Below, piece after piece: positions 28,381 through 34,303 of a DNA stretch of 34,360 nt; positions within the stretch are counted from its first letter, which is position 1; every line of letters starts with the position of its first letter. Origin of the DNA: Dunaliella salina (Eukaryota > Chlorophyta > Chlorophyceae > Chlamydomonadales > Dunaliellaceae); assembly GCA_002284615.2 (NCBI GenBank), contig MU069682.1, forward strand, positions 97,636 through 131,995. The letters run 5' to 3'. A model generated the notes under the pieces. The model saw only the letters and a list, made by a program, of their open reading frames with translations, made no database searches and had not been told where the DNA came from. Both the position numbers and the translations under genes were made by a program.

Positions 28381-29004
28381 CATCTGCGTACCTCTAGCAT
28401 GATGCAAGCCTGCAAAGTAGGAGCTGTTTACAGAGCAACCTCAATTCGACATGCACTCTTCACACAATATCTGTACCATATAATAGAAGCATTGGGGAGC
28501 CTACATCTTGGCTTTAGAGTCCTTGCTCCAGAAGTTGCTCCAGCATACAGCGTCCTTGCTCCATACCTCGAAAAATAATTTTGTGTTAAACTTGCTATTT
28601 CAGCTGAGAGCCTAGCGGGGTTTTGACTGATACTTTCAGTGATAGCTCCTTTCTTGTAAACCTTGTCACCTATTCCTTGCTGCAGATCAGAGTGTTCTTG
28701 CTGCATTAGCTGCAGCAGCACCCTGGCACCTCTGTATCATTGAAAGTGCCAAACTGCGCCTATGCAGTGTTCCACAATTTTGCATCCATTCTGAGTTTAC
28801 CTGCCATTGTACCCACTTCAACAACCAGCTTCGGCTTCTTGTCCTCCACAAAAGCAGCAGTCAATCGTTTTGACAAGGCCTCCCTTTCCTTGTAACCTAC
28901 CTGCCATTGTGCCCACTTCAACTGCCAGCTTTGGCTTCTTGTCCTCCACTAAAGATTGCAGGATGGCCCCCTTTTTGTCCCCCAAAAATGGCATGGCATC
29001 TTTC
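17802..29004 (-). CDS. COMT-type SAM-dependent O-methyltransferase, split gene, 5' end not found
   Basis: Four minus-strand exons (29004-28901, 24888-24728, 20979-20914, 17930-17802) encode consecutive parts of a class I methyltransferase of the catechol/caffeoyl-CoA O-methyltransferase type (metal-dependent methylation of a hydroxyl group using S-adenosylmethionine; substrate unknown). Visible hallmarks: GDKKGAIL, the SAM-binding VEVGTMAGYSAI, the acidic TYEKD that should hold the SAM ribose, VIADNAGVFAQ with the Asp-Asn metal pair, and the C-terminal TLEWRDDVVDGLEVSVFLG before the stop. Phases fit: exon 1 ends with one base of the Gly codon that exon 2 completes, and the other junctions are phase 0. 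Missing are the N-terminal exon(s) and the part between EERLDRK and AAEPLL, which should hold GDA and the first metal Asp and may lie in the N gap (22825-23642). Introns of about 4, 3.7 and 3 kb are full of mobile elements. It could be an expressed gene or a dying one. Confidence 0.75.
18256..18269 (+). repeat. hAT left terminal inverted repeat
   Basis: CAGGGCTGTGCAAT, exact inverse of 19102-19115. Confidence 0.95.
18459..18857 (+). CDS. BED-type zinc finger protein of the hAT element
   Basis: Starts at ATG in the context CAACAATGG and runs 132 codons. Residues 1-70 are lysine-rich with several nuclear-localisation-like KKEKEKGKEKKK stretches. Residues 71-118 form a BED finger: aromatic W71 and F76, then C89-x2-C92, H107, C114, with the NVTRLLKHL helix typical of hAT transposase N-termini. 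The protein stops there; the catalytic domain and hAT dimerisation region are absent. It could still bind element ends or act as a competitor. Two N bases lie in the frame (residues 22 and 78). Confidence 0.85.
   Translation: MGKDKGKKKQEAKPVSAAKRSXEALDAPSLPSPSKLLKRTPAPRKLASMAQGKQGKKEKEKGKEKKKPGDWVREQFHXVGPKGKEKKQCKHCSKHLHGHNVTRLLKHLLNEKMCSFLNNGAAEHGQSVQAHT
19102..19115 (-). repeat. hAT right terminal inverted repeat
   Basis: ATTGCACAGCCCTG, followed directly by the second GCAGTAAC. Confidence 0.95.
19414..19700 (-). CDS. Exon-like frame with DPVNP motif, family uncertain
   Basis: On the minus strand, after a TACTTACCCAG acceptor-like site, the frame reads ANYIIMDPVNPANDSCQGL, CGWGAVSKVYDLMGACIFD, then about 50 more codons to a stop at 19414. 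A beta-strand followed by DP-x2-P and a Trp-containing helix recalls the C-terminal part of OAS/TUTase-type nucleotidyltransferases (YVVLDPADPT...W), but this is a weak likeness on a short piece. It lies inside the last methyltransferase intron on the same strand. It may be an exon of a nested gene, a mobile-element piece, or chance. Confidence 0.3.
20096..20203. repeat. 12-bp minisatellite
   Basis: About nine copies of AGTCACAGCA(T/C)T, with the last copies degenerate. Confidence 0.95.
20437..20593 (+). repeat. Retroelement 3' tail module
   Basis: CTCTCCTAGGCTAGCTGTGTCT, GAGGGCCTTCTGGTGAGGCC, GGGGACCTTCCCTTAAAGCACGCG and a long TCTTTTTTTCTTTTTC end. It matches 15185-15334 closely. The 150 bp before it are open in one frame (LQIKAKESILAARDHVRNAR) but unrecognised. 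Confidence 0.8.
20718..20790 (-). pseudogene. Exon-like open segment with duplicated donor
   Basis: Bounded by CGCACAG and a strong donor GACCAG/GTGAGTGAG. It reads KFSVYKRIQAFSQKGLLLSRGFDQ in phase with exon D. Its end, GCAGGGGTTTTGACCAGGTGAGT, resembles the end of exon D, GCAGGGGTATTCGCACAGGTGAGT, so it is probably another local duplicate and not the next exon. Confidence 0.4.
20817..20907. repeat. (CA)n microsatellite beside exon D donor
   Basis: About 45 CA units. On the minus strand it starts as TG repeats directly after GTGAGT, so it lies at the 5' end of the intron. Confidence 0.98.
20914..20979 (-). CDS. Methyltransferase exon D (metal-binding ADN)
   Basis: Acceptor TTTTTGGCACCCTGCAG before 20979 and donor CACAG/GTGAGT after 20914. 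Exactly 22 codons in phase 0: AAEPLLAPGCLVIADN then AGVFAQ. Asp-Asn of ADN is the divalent-metal pair of COMT-type enzymes. The donor runs straight into the (TG)n microsatellite. Confidence 0.85.
20945..21330. repeat. 103-bp tandem array of exon D acceptor and first codons
   Basis: GCAGGGTGCC recurs at about 20983, 21086, 21188 and 21292. On the minus strand each unit has the TACTTTTTGGCACCCTGCA tract followed by sequence like GCGGCAGAGCC. Only the last unit in gene order (20979) continues into the full exon. Of the others, the 21086 unit keeps CAG, the 21188 unit has AAG and the 21292 unit has lost the AG. Confidence 0.9.
21345..21640. repeat. Interspersed repeat copy 3
   Basis: Shares CTGCCGGTTGGGG, CATGCCTAATCAGCCGCGG, GTGAACCCTAG, TGCACCAAATTGGGTGATT and GGAGTCC with copies 1 and 2. 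It also carries a small internal duplication, GCTCCTAGC(G/A)TATGT, at 21359 and 21399. It lies within the intron before exon D. Confidence 0.7.
21743..21790. repeat. C-homopolymer-rich tract
   Basis: Runs of five to nine C on the plus strand give a G-rich minus strand (the gene's coding strand) with several G-tracts close together, a possible quadruplex site. Confidence 0.6.
21800..22785. other. Unassigned intronic sequence
   Basis: I see no coding exon on the minus strand here that continues the methyltransferase, and no mobile-element protein. Confidence 0.4.
22790..23668. other. 818-base N gap between (CA)n and (TG)n
   Basis: Unresolved bases 22825-23642 are flanked by CA repeats on the left and TG repeats on the right. 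The missing methyltransferase exon may lie here. Confidence 0.95.
23934..24033 (+). repeat. Diverged retroelement 3' tail module
   Basis: GGGCCCCTTCTAGTGAGGCCC, then CATGCGGCCTCAGGCACGC and a CTTTTCCTTTTC end. More diverged than the copies at 15207 and 20462. Confidence 0.6.
24311..24440. repeat. Purine-rich minisatellite GGAACTGCAGAAGGAAAG
   Basis: Five variable-length copies of GGAACTGCAGAA followed by GGAAAGAA blocks. Confidence 0.9.
24728..24888 (-). CDS. Methyltransferase exon B (SAM-binding fold)
   Basis: Acceptor TTGCGTGCAG before 24888 and donor GAAAG/GTAATG after 24728. Two bases complete the Gly codon from exon A, then 53 codons follow: YSAILIGQKLPKDGRLVTYE, KDLFWFLAAKRFLWQASQG and NVKSRPEERLDRK, ending in phase 0. 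The stretch is motif I to the acidic loop and next helix of COMT-type methyltransferases. Confidence 0.8.
25058..25118 (-). repeat. Retroelement 3' tail module, minus copy
   Basis: Minus strand: CATTCCTTAATGTATGCGGCC, TCTGGCCTGCGTAGAC, TTTCCTTTTCTTC. It lies between exon B's acceptor and its partial duplicate. Confidence 0.7.
25167..25249 (-). pseudogene. Partial duplicate of the exon B acceptor region
   Basis: Matches 24863-24945. It covers the first nine or so codons of exon B (AQSSLAS-like or SAILIGQ by frame), the acceptor (here GCATAG) and about 50 bp of upstream intron (CATTCACGC, TATACAA). It stops before the rest of the exon, so it cannot code for the domain. Confidence 0.7.
25267..25488. 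repeat. (TACA)n microsatellite
   Basis: More than 50 imperfect ACAT units; creates Tyr-Ile-His-Thr and Met-Tyr-Val-Cys shadow frames. Confidence 0.98.
25499..25850. repeat. Cluster of CCCGCA...AATAAT repeat units
   Basis: Repeats of a 40-60 bp unit with a C-rich part (CCCGC, CACCCCT) and an AT-rich part (AAAAACATTATTTTT). Relatives lie at 26815-26945, 28030-28135, 30000-30080 and 30250-30375, some inverted. Confidence 0.6.
25995..26390. other. Unassigned sequence
   Basis: No gene recognised between the two tetranucleotide arrays. Confidence 0.4.
26394..26550. repeat. Second (TACA)n microsatellite
   Basis: Imperfect ACAT repeat that degrades into ACACAT and ACAG variants at its right end. 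Confidence 0.97.
27223..27313 (+). CDS. Putative internal exon of an unknown gene
   Basis: Acceptor GATTTTGCAG and donor CC/GTAAGC bound 91 bp that read GAPEESVLAGSPIGTNVGAE, then WKTFRKLVHT without a stop. It starts with one base completing a codon and ends in phase 0. No family recognised. It lies on the strand opposite the methyltransferase gene, in its first large intron, so it would be a nested gene or part of a mobile element. Confidence 0.4.
27442..27900 (+). CDS. Open frame, possible terminal exon(s), unknown
   Basis: About 150 codons are open. The parts that look most protein-like are VERYTQTVLKIPRSQNGGAA, ELLQNINLFVAR, and after a TTTTCAG site GPGMVQELLRYGRETSRRQF, GGKFMGITWYLSGGYPKAPE, ending ITEEQRRRREGKRF. 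The middle (ILHFHWIFPSAHPNTF) looks intronic. The stop at 27898-27900 would end the gene that includes 27223-27313, but phases need one more exon or another acceptor. Confidence 0.35.
   Translation, partial: FLLVLSSNQSLPLTRVERYTQTVLKIPRSQNGGAAEELLQNINLFVARFALAILHFHWIFPSAHPNTFTLCRAKQFSHPTHFSGPGMVQELLRYGRETSRRQFTGGKFMGITWYLSGGYPKAPEVHHQLDTYFSSSPPITEEQRRRREGKRF
28206..28379. repeat. (CA)n microsatellite with one N
   Basis: The longest CA array in the window, with a TA interruption near 28238 and an N at 28284. Confidence 0.98.
28801..28895 (-). CDS. Tandem duplicate of exon A (A2), alternative exon or decayed copy
   Basis: Ends DKKPKLVVEVGTMA plus one base and donor GCAG/GTAAAC, so it has the same end phase as A1 and could also splice to exon B. 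Its upstream half reads YKEREALSKRLTAAFVE, without GDKKG. The acceptor is unclear; only weak AG choices lie between A1 and A2. It is either a mutually exclusive exon or a decaying tandem copy. Confidence 0.55.
28901..29004 (-). CDS. Methyltransferase exon A1 (motif I, first half)
   Basis: Acceptor CTCACACACACAG before 29004 and donor GCAG/GTAGG after 28901. It encodes KDAMPFLGDKKGAILQSLVE and then DKKPKLAVEVGTMA. The exon begins with one base completing a codon and ends with the first base of the next Gly codon. Family members carry GDKKG and the LE(L/I)G motif in the same spacing. Confidence 0.75.
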
Positions 29005-29190
29005 CTGTGTGTGTGAGCACATCAAAGCATAGATCAACACAAAACAAACAGTGCAAAACATAAAATGACACAAAAATGGCATGGCATCTTTCCTGTGTGT
29101 GTGAGCGCGTCAAAACATAGATCATTACAAAACAAACAGGGCAAAACAGAAAATAACACAAAAATGGCAGGTTATCTCACCTGTGCACAT
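28984..29190. repeat. 87-bp tandem repeat at the exon A acceptor
   Basis: AAAAATGGCATGGCATCTTT...CAAAACAAACAG occurs twice in full (from 28984 and 29071) and once in part (from 29157). Each copy repeats the CACACACAG acceptor and the codons after it. Confidence 0.85.
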
Positions 29191-29407
29191 GAGCAGTGGA
29201 GACATAAATGAACACCTCGTTGCTTGCATGTGCTCATCATGCTTGCCCATTCTTAAGAGTAATTGAATTTTTTACAGACCCCAAGGAGGATTGCACTTTT
29301 ATGAAGCAGTCCAAAAAAAAGGGCTACGGCAAAGCTTCGGTGATGTTATCCTTGCATGCAAGGACTCAGCCATTGTCATCGTTTTAGGTGTAGAAGCACT
29401 GACCCAG

Positions 29408-29430
29408 TCGTCATCATCATCATCATCATT

Positions 29431-29495
<65 letters not shown>

Positions 29496-29496
29496 T
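29408..29496. repeat. (ATC)n microsatellite
   Basis: About 29 TCA units with one TTA variant. Confidence 0.98.
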
Positions 29497-29499
29497 GTC

Positions 29500-30000
29500 A
29501 TTTTAGATGTAGCAGCATCCTTGTATGCACTGACTCAGCAGTGCTTGCTTAGAGTATCACCATACACCCTCTCCTTCTGGGCCCTTCCAATTCAATGCTT
29601 GCTTATCCTTACAGGTATCAAAGAAAGCAAAGGCATACAATCCGGCAGTGCTTGTGTACCCACTTAAATCGCTGGCATGGGTAAAGAAGCAAACAACGAG
29701 CAACAATTTGCAAACTTCCCTGCTACACCCAAATCAAGCATTTCGTTTACAGCTTGGCCTTCTGCAGTACAGCGCTCTTCTTCAGTGCTACCCTAAAGGC
29801 TCAGCAACTACCTGGCTTTGTTCCTGGGACCGCCGTCTGCTGCCTTCCAGGACAAAGGAAGCTTGCTTCCACACACGTGTGCAAAGTTTGAATTTCAGAA
29901 ATGATGCATAAGCCCTCTCAGAGCTGTTCTCAGCTGATCCCAAGTGTTGTGTTGTATACCATACATAAGTGCAATGTACCGGCGACCCTCCAAATAATGA
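29500..30000. other. Unassigned sequence upstream of exon A
   Basis: I looked for N-terminal methyltransferase exons on the minus strand and found none that I could support. Confidence 0.4.
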
Positions 30001-30376
30001 CATTTCTGTGATTCCCGCTTCAATCCCGCAACCACCTTAAGCTTTATATCTTGGTACTACGCATTCCCGCAACAATAATCATCCTTTGTTTGCTCTGGAA
30101 CTCATAAAGGGTGAATTGCAGCTGCATGTAAGGCTGCCTGAACCAATGCAGCAGCATTACCCATGTGCATGAAGATGTGCAAGACACACAATCCCTTGCG
30201 CAACACTAGAAAGCTCTCAAGCTCCGTGGAGCTTTCATGTCTTCATCACTGAAGCTTTTTCCTGAAAAAATAATATTTGTTTCATATTCATGCACATTCC
30301 CACATGCTCAGATACAATTGTTTTCCCAGGTGTCCGCAGTCATCCCGCACACCTCCAAAGTAATATTTTTGTAGGA

Positions 30377-30640
30377 TGATAGAAAGGAAAGAAAAGCTAT
30401 GTAGGCAGAGAAACTCTCCCTACATCAATCAAGGAAAAGGAGACACATTGGCTCATAAAAAGGCGTGAGCCCCCTCCACCACAAAAAAAAGTCAAGACAT
30501 GCTAATGGGAACCTGGAGGGTTACTAGAAGCACCTGGCTGTGGGAAGGACTCTCGTCTTTGATAGCGCGATGTGTGGAAACAAGTTTGTGGGCATATTGA
30601 AAAGAATGGCCATGAAGTTGTTGAGCCAATGAACAGTAAA
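30377..30640 (-). pseudogene. Endonuclease LINE subfamily 2, 3' end
   Basis: Minus strand: QLHGHSFQYAHKLVSTHRAI-type codons (CAATATGCCCACAAACTTG), then TTCCCACAGCCAGG, GGGGCTCACGCC, GAGCCAATGTGTCTC, GATGTAGGGAGAGTTTCTCTGCC and a CTTTTCTTTCC end at 30377. It matches 12200-12470 end to end. Confidence 0.8.
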
Positions 30641-30799
30641 CTGAAGAAGAACACATCAAAAGCAAAGTGTGATACTGCTTGAAAAACTTGTGACAGCTTT
30701 TCTATTTGTAATGAATTTGAGGAGCCCTGCTGGCAGGATGGTGAGAGACAGATTTAGATTTGTTGGATGGTGTGAGGCTCATGGTTTGATAAATTCAGA

Positions 30800-31200
30800 A
30801 TCAACGGGGGGGCGCACACAACTTGCCGCTCCAGCACACCAGAACCCATGTGCCATTGGGCAGGCAGGCATGCTCTCATGCCCATGCATCTTACAATCCT
30901 GCAGGTGAGTGGAAGAGGCATCAGCCACAGCACTCCAAGTATTTCAGAGTCCATGCGCCATTGACCAAGTGTACATGTTTCATGGAAGCACATCCCATCA
31001 ATTGTTCAAAATCGTGGGAAAGGCACCTGGTCCAGCACAAGTAGCTCTGAATCTAAGCATCATCAGATGCTTGTTAGCATTTTTGTGGCAATGCACTCCT
31101 ACCAAATGTTGAGGTCAGAAGAGTGAACCTGATCCAGCACTACGAGCATCTCAGTATCCAAGTCCCATCAATTAAGCAAGCATTCATGCCAAATGAAATG
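30800..31200. repeat. Degenerate tandem units around CCAGCAC/CCATGCGCCATTGA
   Basis: Four loose copies share CCAGCACNCCAAGTATNTCAG and a CC(C/A)ATCA(A/T)TTG block. Another relative lies at 31540-31580. No gene recognised. Confidence 0.4.
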
Positions 31201-31220
31201 GATTGACGAACAAGCATAAG

Positions 31221-31355
31221 TTATTTTCAGTACGCCCAACATTGAAAACGAGCATTTCACCGTACGCCTGTTGGAAAGCGCTTAGCCAGCGAAGCTCTTT
31301 CCAACAGGTATACGATGAAATGCTCGCTTTCAACGTCACAATTACTGAAAAATAA
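31221..31355. repeat. 135-bp foldback (long hairpin)
   Basis: Left arm 31221-31283 and right arm 31292-31355 are near-perfect inverse copies around an 8-base loop (AGCCAGCG). Shared blocks: GAGCATTTCA, CCTGTTGGAAAG and TTTTCAGTA/TACTGAAAA. One asymmetric internal loop lies near 31232-31243. Confidence 0.9.
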
Positions 31356-31798
31356 GACATGTACAGTATAAATGAATGTCAAAATTGACACACTGGGCAC
31401 GCACATCATGCGTCAACATCAATATTGACACATAAAGTATGTGACATACTAAGAATTGTTGGAGACGTGCCTGCCGCACCTACTACTAGTGCAACACACA
31501 AGACACATACTGCTGAGGACGATGGGAGACACACCTGCCCCAACGCTCCAAGCGCCTCAAAATCCAAGCATCATCTACCTGCGGATGGACCACAGCATGT
31601 CCAAGTGCATCTGCAATGCAAGCATGCACATCTGAGAAATGCATGAGGACACAAAGAACCAAAAAAAGGATCACATGACCCGAGATATCTCATGCGATCA
31701 GAGCTATGCCTCAGCAGTGTCTTCAAGGATGTTGACCGTCTAAACGGTTTGATCCACGGTTCGGTTCGTTGGAACCGAGTACCCATGGTTTCAGGAAG

Positions 31799-31834
31799 GG
31801 ACGGTGGCCAATCGGCTAGTCGATTGCCACCGTC
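31799..31834. other. GC-rich hairpin
   Basis: GACGGTGGCCAATCG and CGATTGCCACCGTC pair with one bulged C and a short loop. Confidence 0.75.
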
Positions 31835-32073
31835 GGGATTAGCCCCGGGCTTGCAAGACCTGCAGATGTAAGCCCAGGTGAAGTTTCTTGCCTCTTTTTT
31901 GCATGGATTTGTACAATAAGCACATTGCAATACAAAACAACACCAAAAAGGCAAGATAAGCCCCGGGAGGCTCCAGCCTCGCAGCTCCAGGGAGGCTGAT
32001 GGCCCCCCTTACCAGTGGGGCCTCGTGTGTAGGTAAGACCCAAAAGAAGGACTTCAAGAGTGTACTGGGATCG

Positions 32074-32240
32074 GAATGCCAGGCAGATGCCCAGCAGTCA
32101 TGCATTTCGACTGAGTGGCTCCTTGCATGTAAACCTGTAAACCTGTAAACCTGAATGCCAGGCGGATGCCCAGCAGTCATGCATTTTGACTGAGTGGCTC
32201 CTTTCATGTAAACCTGTAAACCTGTAAATCTGAATGCCAG
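32074..32240. repeat. Tandem duplication with GTAAACCT sub-repeats
   Basis: GAATGCCAGGC(A/G)GATGCCCA followed by GCAGTCATGCATTT and CATGTAAACCTGTAAACCTG occurs twice, and its start a third time at 32231. Confidence 0.9.
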
Positions 32241-32328
32241 GCAGATGCCCATGGAAACCCTGTCCCAGCCATCCATTGCAGCAATCCCTCCTGCAAGCAT
32301 GCAGCTCCATGCATGGGGAGCACGGAGG

Positions 32329-32330
<2 letters not shown>

Positions 32331-32375
<45 letters not shown>
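32331..32375. repeat. (AGC)15 microsatellite
   Basis: Fifteen uninterrupted AGC units; gives poly-Ala, poly-Ser or poly-Leu/Cys shadow frames. Confidence 0.98.
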
Positions 32376-32377
<2 letters not shown>

Positions 32378-32599
32378 GAGCAGAGGAAAGCAGCAGGAGG
32401 CGGAGGGCAGTAGCATATGAGGGGTCCATTGAAGCCCTCGGCTTGCAGGCACGCTTTGCACAAGTGCCACACTCCCAAGTGCCACACACCCAAACTTCAG
32501 GTGCAAAAATCACTCAACCAAACAGACCATCGAGCCGTGTTGCACCATTTAAACAATACCAAAAATTAGGAAACCGTGGTTAGACCGTCTAAACGGTCG

Positions 32600-33090
32600 G
32601 TTCTGTCTTAATTGCACAGCAAACCACTTACCGTAAGGGTTCAGCCCTGATTGCAATGGCCCCAATGATGGTAGGAGCAAAAAAATGACTGCCTTCAAGC
32701 AGCAAGGGACAAAGTGGTTTGCAGAGGCCATGATTCCCTTTCACCAAAGCAAACAAGTCGAGGTATGCCGAACCACACAAACCTTTGCGGAGCTTTCGCT
32801 AGCGGGAAGCTGCGAACTCAGGTCCAGAGCAAATGACGCACACATACATGAAAAAATGGATTGCAATTTGTACAGCGCTTACACAGTCTTGCCTTTCCTT
32901 CAATTGACGCACGCAGTCAAGAAGCTTGCGTCAGTGTGCATGAGTTAGCCGCCTTGCCGTTCCACCAAATAAAGCCTCTGAGCTACAACCTCCCAAGCTG
33001 TTCTAGGTCAATGTCTGAAGCTATGACCACTGCTGTAACGATACTTGGACTTCTCAGTTTTTCCAGGCAGCTGCACTGCTGGCAACAATG
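32600..33090. other. Unassigned sequence
   Basis: No exon or element recognised. Confidence 0.35.
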
Positions 33091-33094
33091 CGCA

Positions 33095-33330
33095 AAGCAC
33101 GAACCACGGATGCAGATGGCTACGGTCAAGCTTTTTGCTGTGGCAGCTTTGGCAAGAGCAAGATGTTTTGGCAAGAGCATATATGCTTTGGCAAGAGCGA
33201 ATATGTTTTGGCAAGAGCGAATATGATTTGGCAAGAGCGAAGGAATTCTGGCAATTGTCAAGCATGAGCCACGGACACAGATGGCTATGGTCAAGCTCTT
33301 TGCTGTGGCAGCTTTGGCAAGAGCAAAGAT
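33095..33330. repeat. Direct repeat enclosing a 19-bp minisatellite
   Basis: Two copies of about 68 bp (33096-33165 and 33260-33327, CACGGA, CAGATGGCTA, GGTCAAGCT, GCTGTGGCAGCTTTGGCAAG) enclose four to five copies of TTTGGCAAGAGCGAATATG. Confidence 0.9.
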
Positions 33331-33381
33331 GCTTGCAAACTTTCATACTGCCTGCCCTGCGCCCCCCTTTCCAACACACAC

Positions 33382-33535
33382 CTCTTTTAATTTTGACATC
33401 CGCTCGCCTTCTTCATTCAGGTAAACCTCTCTGTCTCCGCTCTTTATCTGCTTCTGTCGCAACTCTTTGCGCTGTACGATACGCTGCTCTCCAGCTTGTT
33501 TGTCTGCGACTGCCAGTGCTGCGAACACCACACAC
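33382..33535 (-). CDS. Charged helical exon, possibly RRP36-like
   Basis: Acceptor GTGCTCCTCCAG and donor AAAGAG/GTGTGTG bound 154 bp on the minus strand reading FAALAVADKQAGEQRIVQRK, ELRQKQIKSGDREVYLNEEG, ERMSKLKE without a stop, ending in phase 0. The pattern of a basic helix, then G-x3-x-YL and SE/EE-K helix resembles the C-terminal region of the rRNA-processing factor RRP36, but this is a faint likeness. Neighbouring exons were not found. The donor GTGTGTG is weak. Confidence 0.4.
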
Positions 33536-33589
33536 CTGGAGGAGCACATCAGAGTTTGACAAAAAGTTGTTGGGGGTATTGAAGCTTGG

Positions 33590-34300
33590 TTTCTGAAGGC
33601 AGTAGAGCAAGTGACAACTTTGCATAAGGCAGGTATGACGCCTCCCACAGGAGGGAAAAGAATCAGCACTGTTCAGCTCAAGGGTACAAGGCTTCAGGCT
33701 TTCCTCCCATCCATGTCTCGTCCCTCTCACCCCTTGTGGTCTTGTGTAATCATTTCCCATCCTTGTGGTCCCCCTTAATCATCTAGGGCAGGCAAATGTC
33801 TAATTCGACCTAGTAACTTGTAGTCCCTTGTAAATTTCTATAAGGCAGACATAATGCTGAATGCAAAAGACATTGCAGGTGCGTATGAAGGGGAATCATC
33901 AATACATAAAGTGCAACTGCCTGTGTGTCAAGGAAAAGATAGCTTGCAAGAAGATAAAAATTCTGTGAAAGCAAATGTCTTGCCTTGAAACAAAAGTTGG
34001 AAAACATTTGTTTACTATTTAGTCAGTGCATCCCACGCACATATTAAACAGAATTCTGCTCATTTCCTGCAGCAGCATGACTAAAACGATAAATTTGCAG
34101 CAAGCACCCCAGTTATCCTAGTGTAGAACGAATGTTTTCCTTAACATGCTGCTACTATGTGCAAACCATCAGGTCGATGTAGGGTGCATGCCTCCTGCAG
34201 CACCCAGTCACTGCCACATACTTAACAGAAAAAAAAAAAAGGCATATGTGACATTCATTACGTTATTTTAGAACCTTCTTCCAATAATATCCCACCTGTT
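33590..34300. other. Unassigned sequence
   Basis: Only short frames and an A homopolymer at 34230-34241. Confidence 0.4.
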
Positions 34301-34301
34301 A

Positions 34302-34303
<2 letters not shown>

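Larger units (their letters stand above)
31734..32598. mobile_element. TIR-flanked segment, possible non-autonomous DNA element
   Basis: GACCGTCTAAACGGTTTGAT and CCACGGTT on the left match the inverse of AACCGTGG and TTAGACCGTCTAAACGGTC on the right. The end motif is itself palindromic. No target duplication is evident. Inside are a hairpin (31799-31834), a tandem repeat (32074-32240) and a CAG array. No transposase gene. Confidence 0.45.

Noticed and set aside
28428..28721. Minus-strand frame GIGDKVYKKGAITESISQNP as a third copy of exon A
   Set aside because: Only a loose likeness to GDKKGAILQS, no donor in the right place and little nucleotide similarity.
32245..32583. Poly-alanine protein across the AGC repeat
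   Set aside because: Frame exists only because AGC repeats lack stops; no conserved flanks or splice sites.
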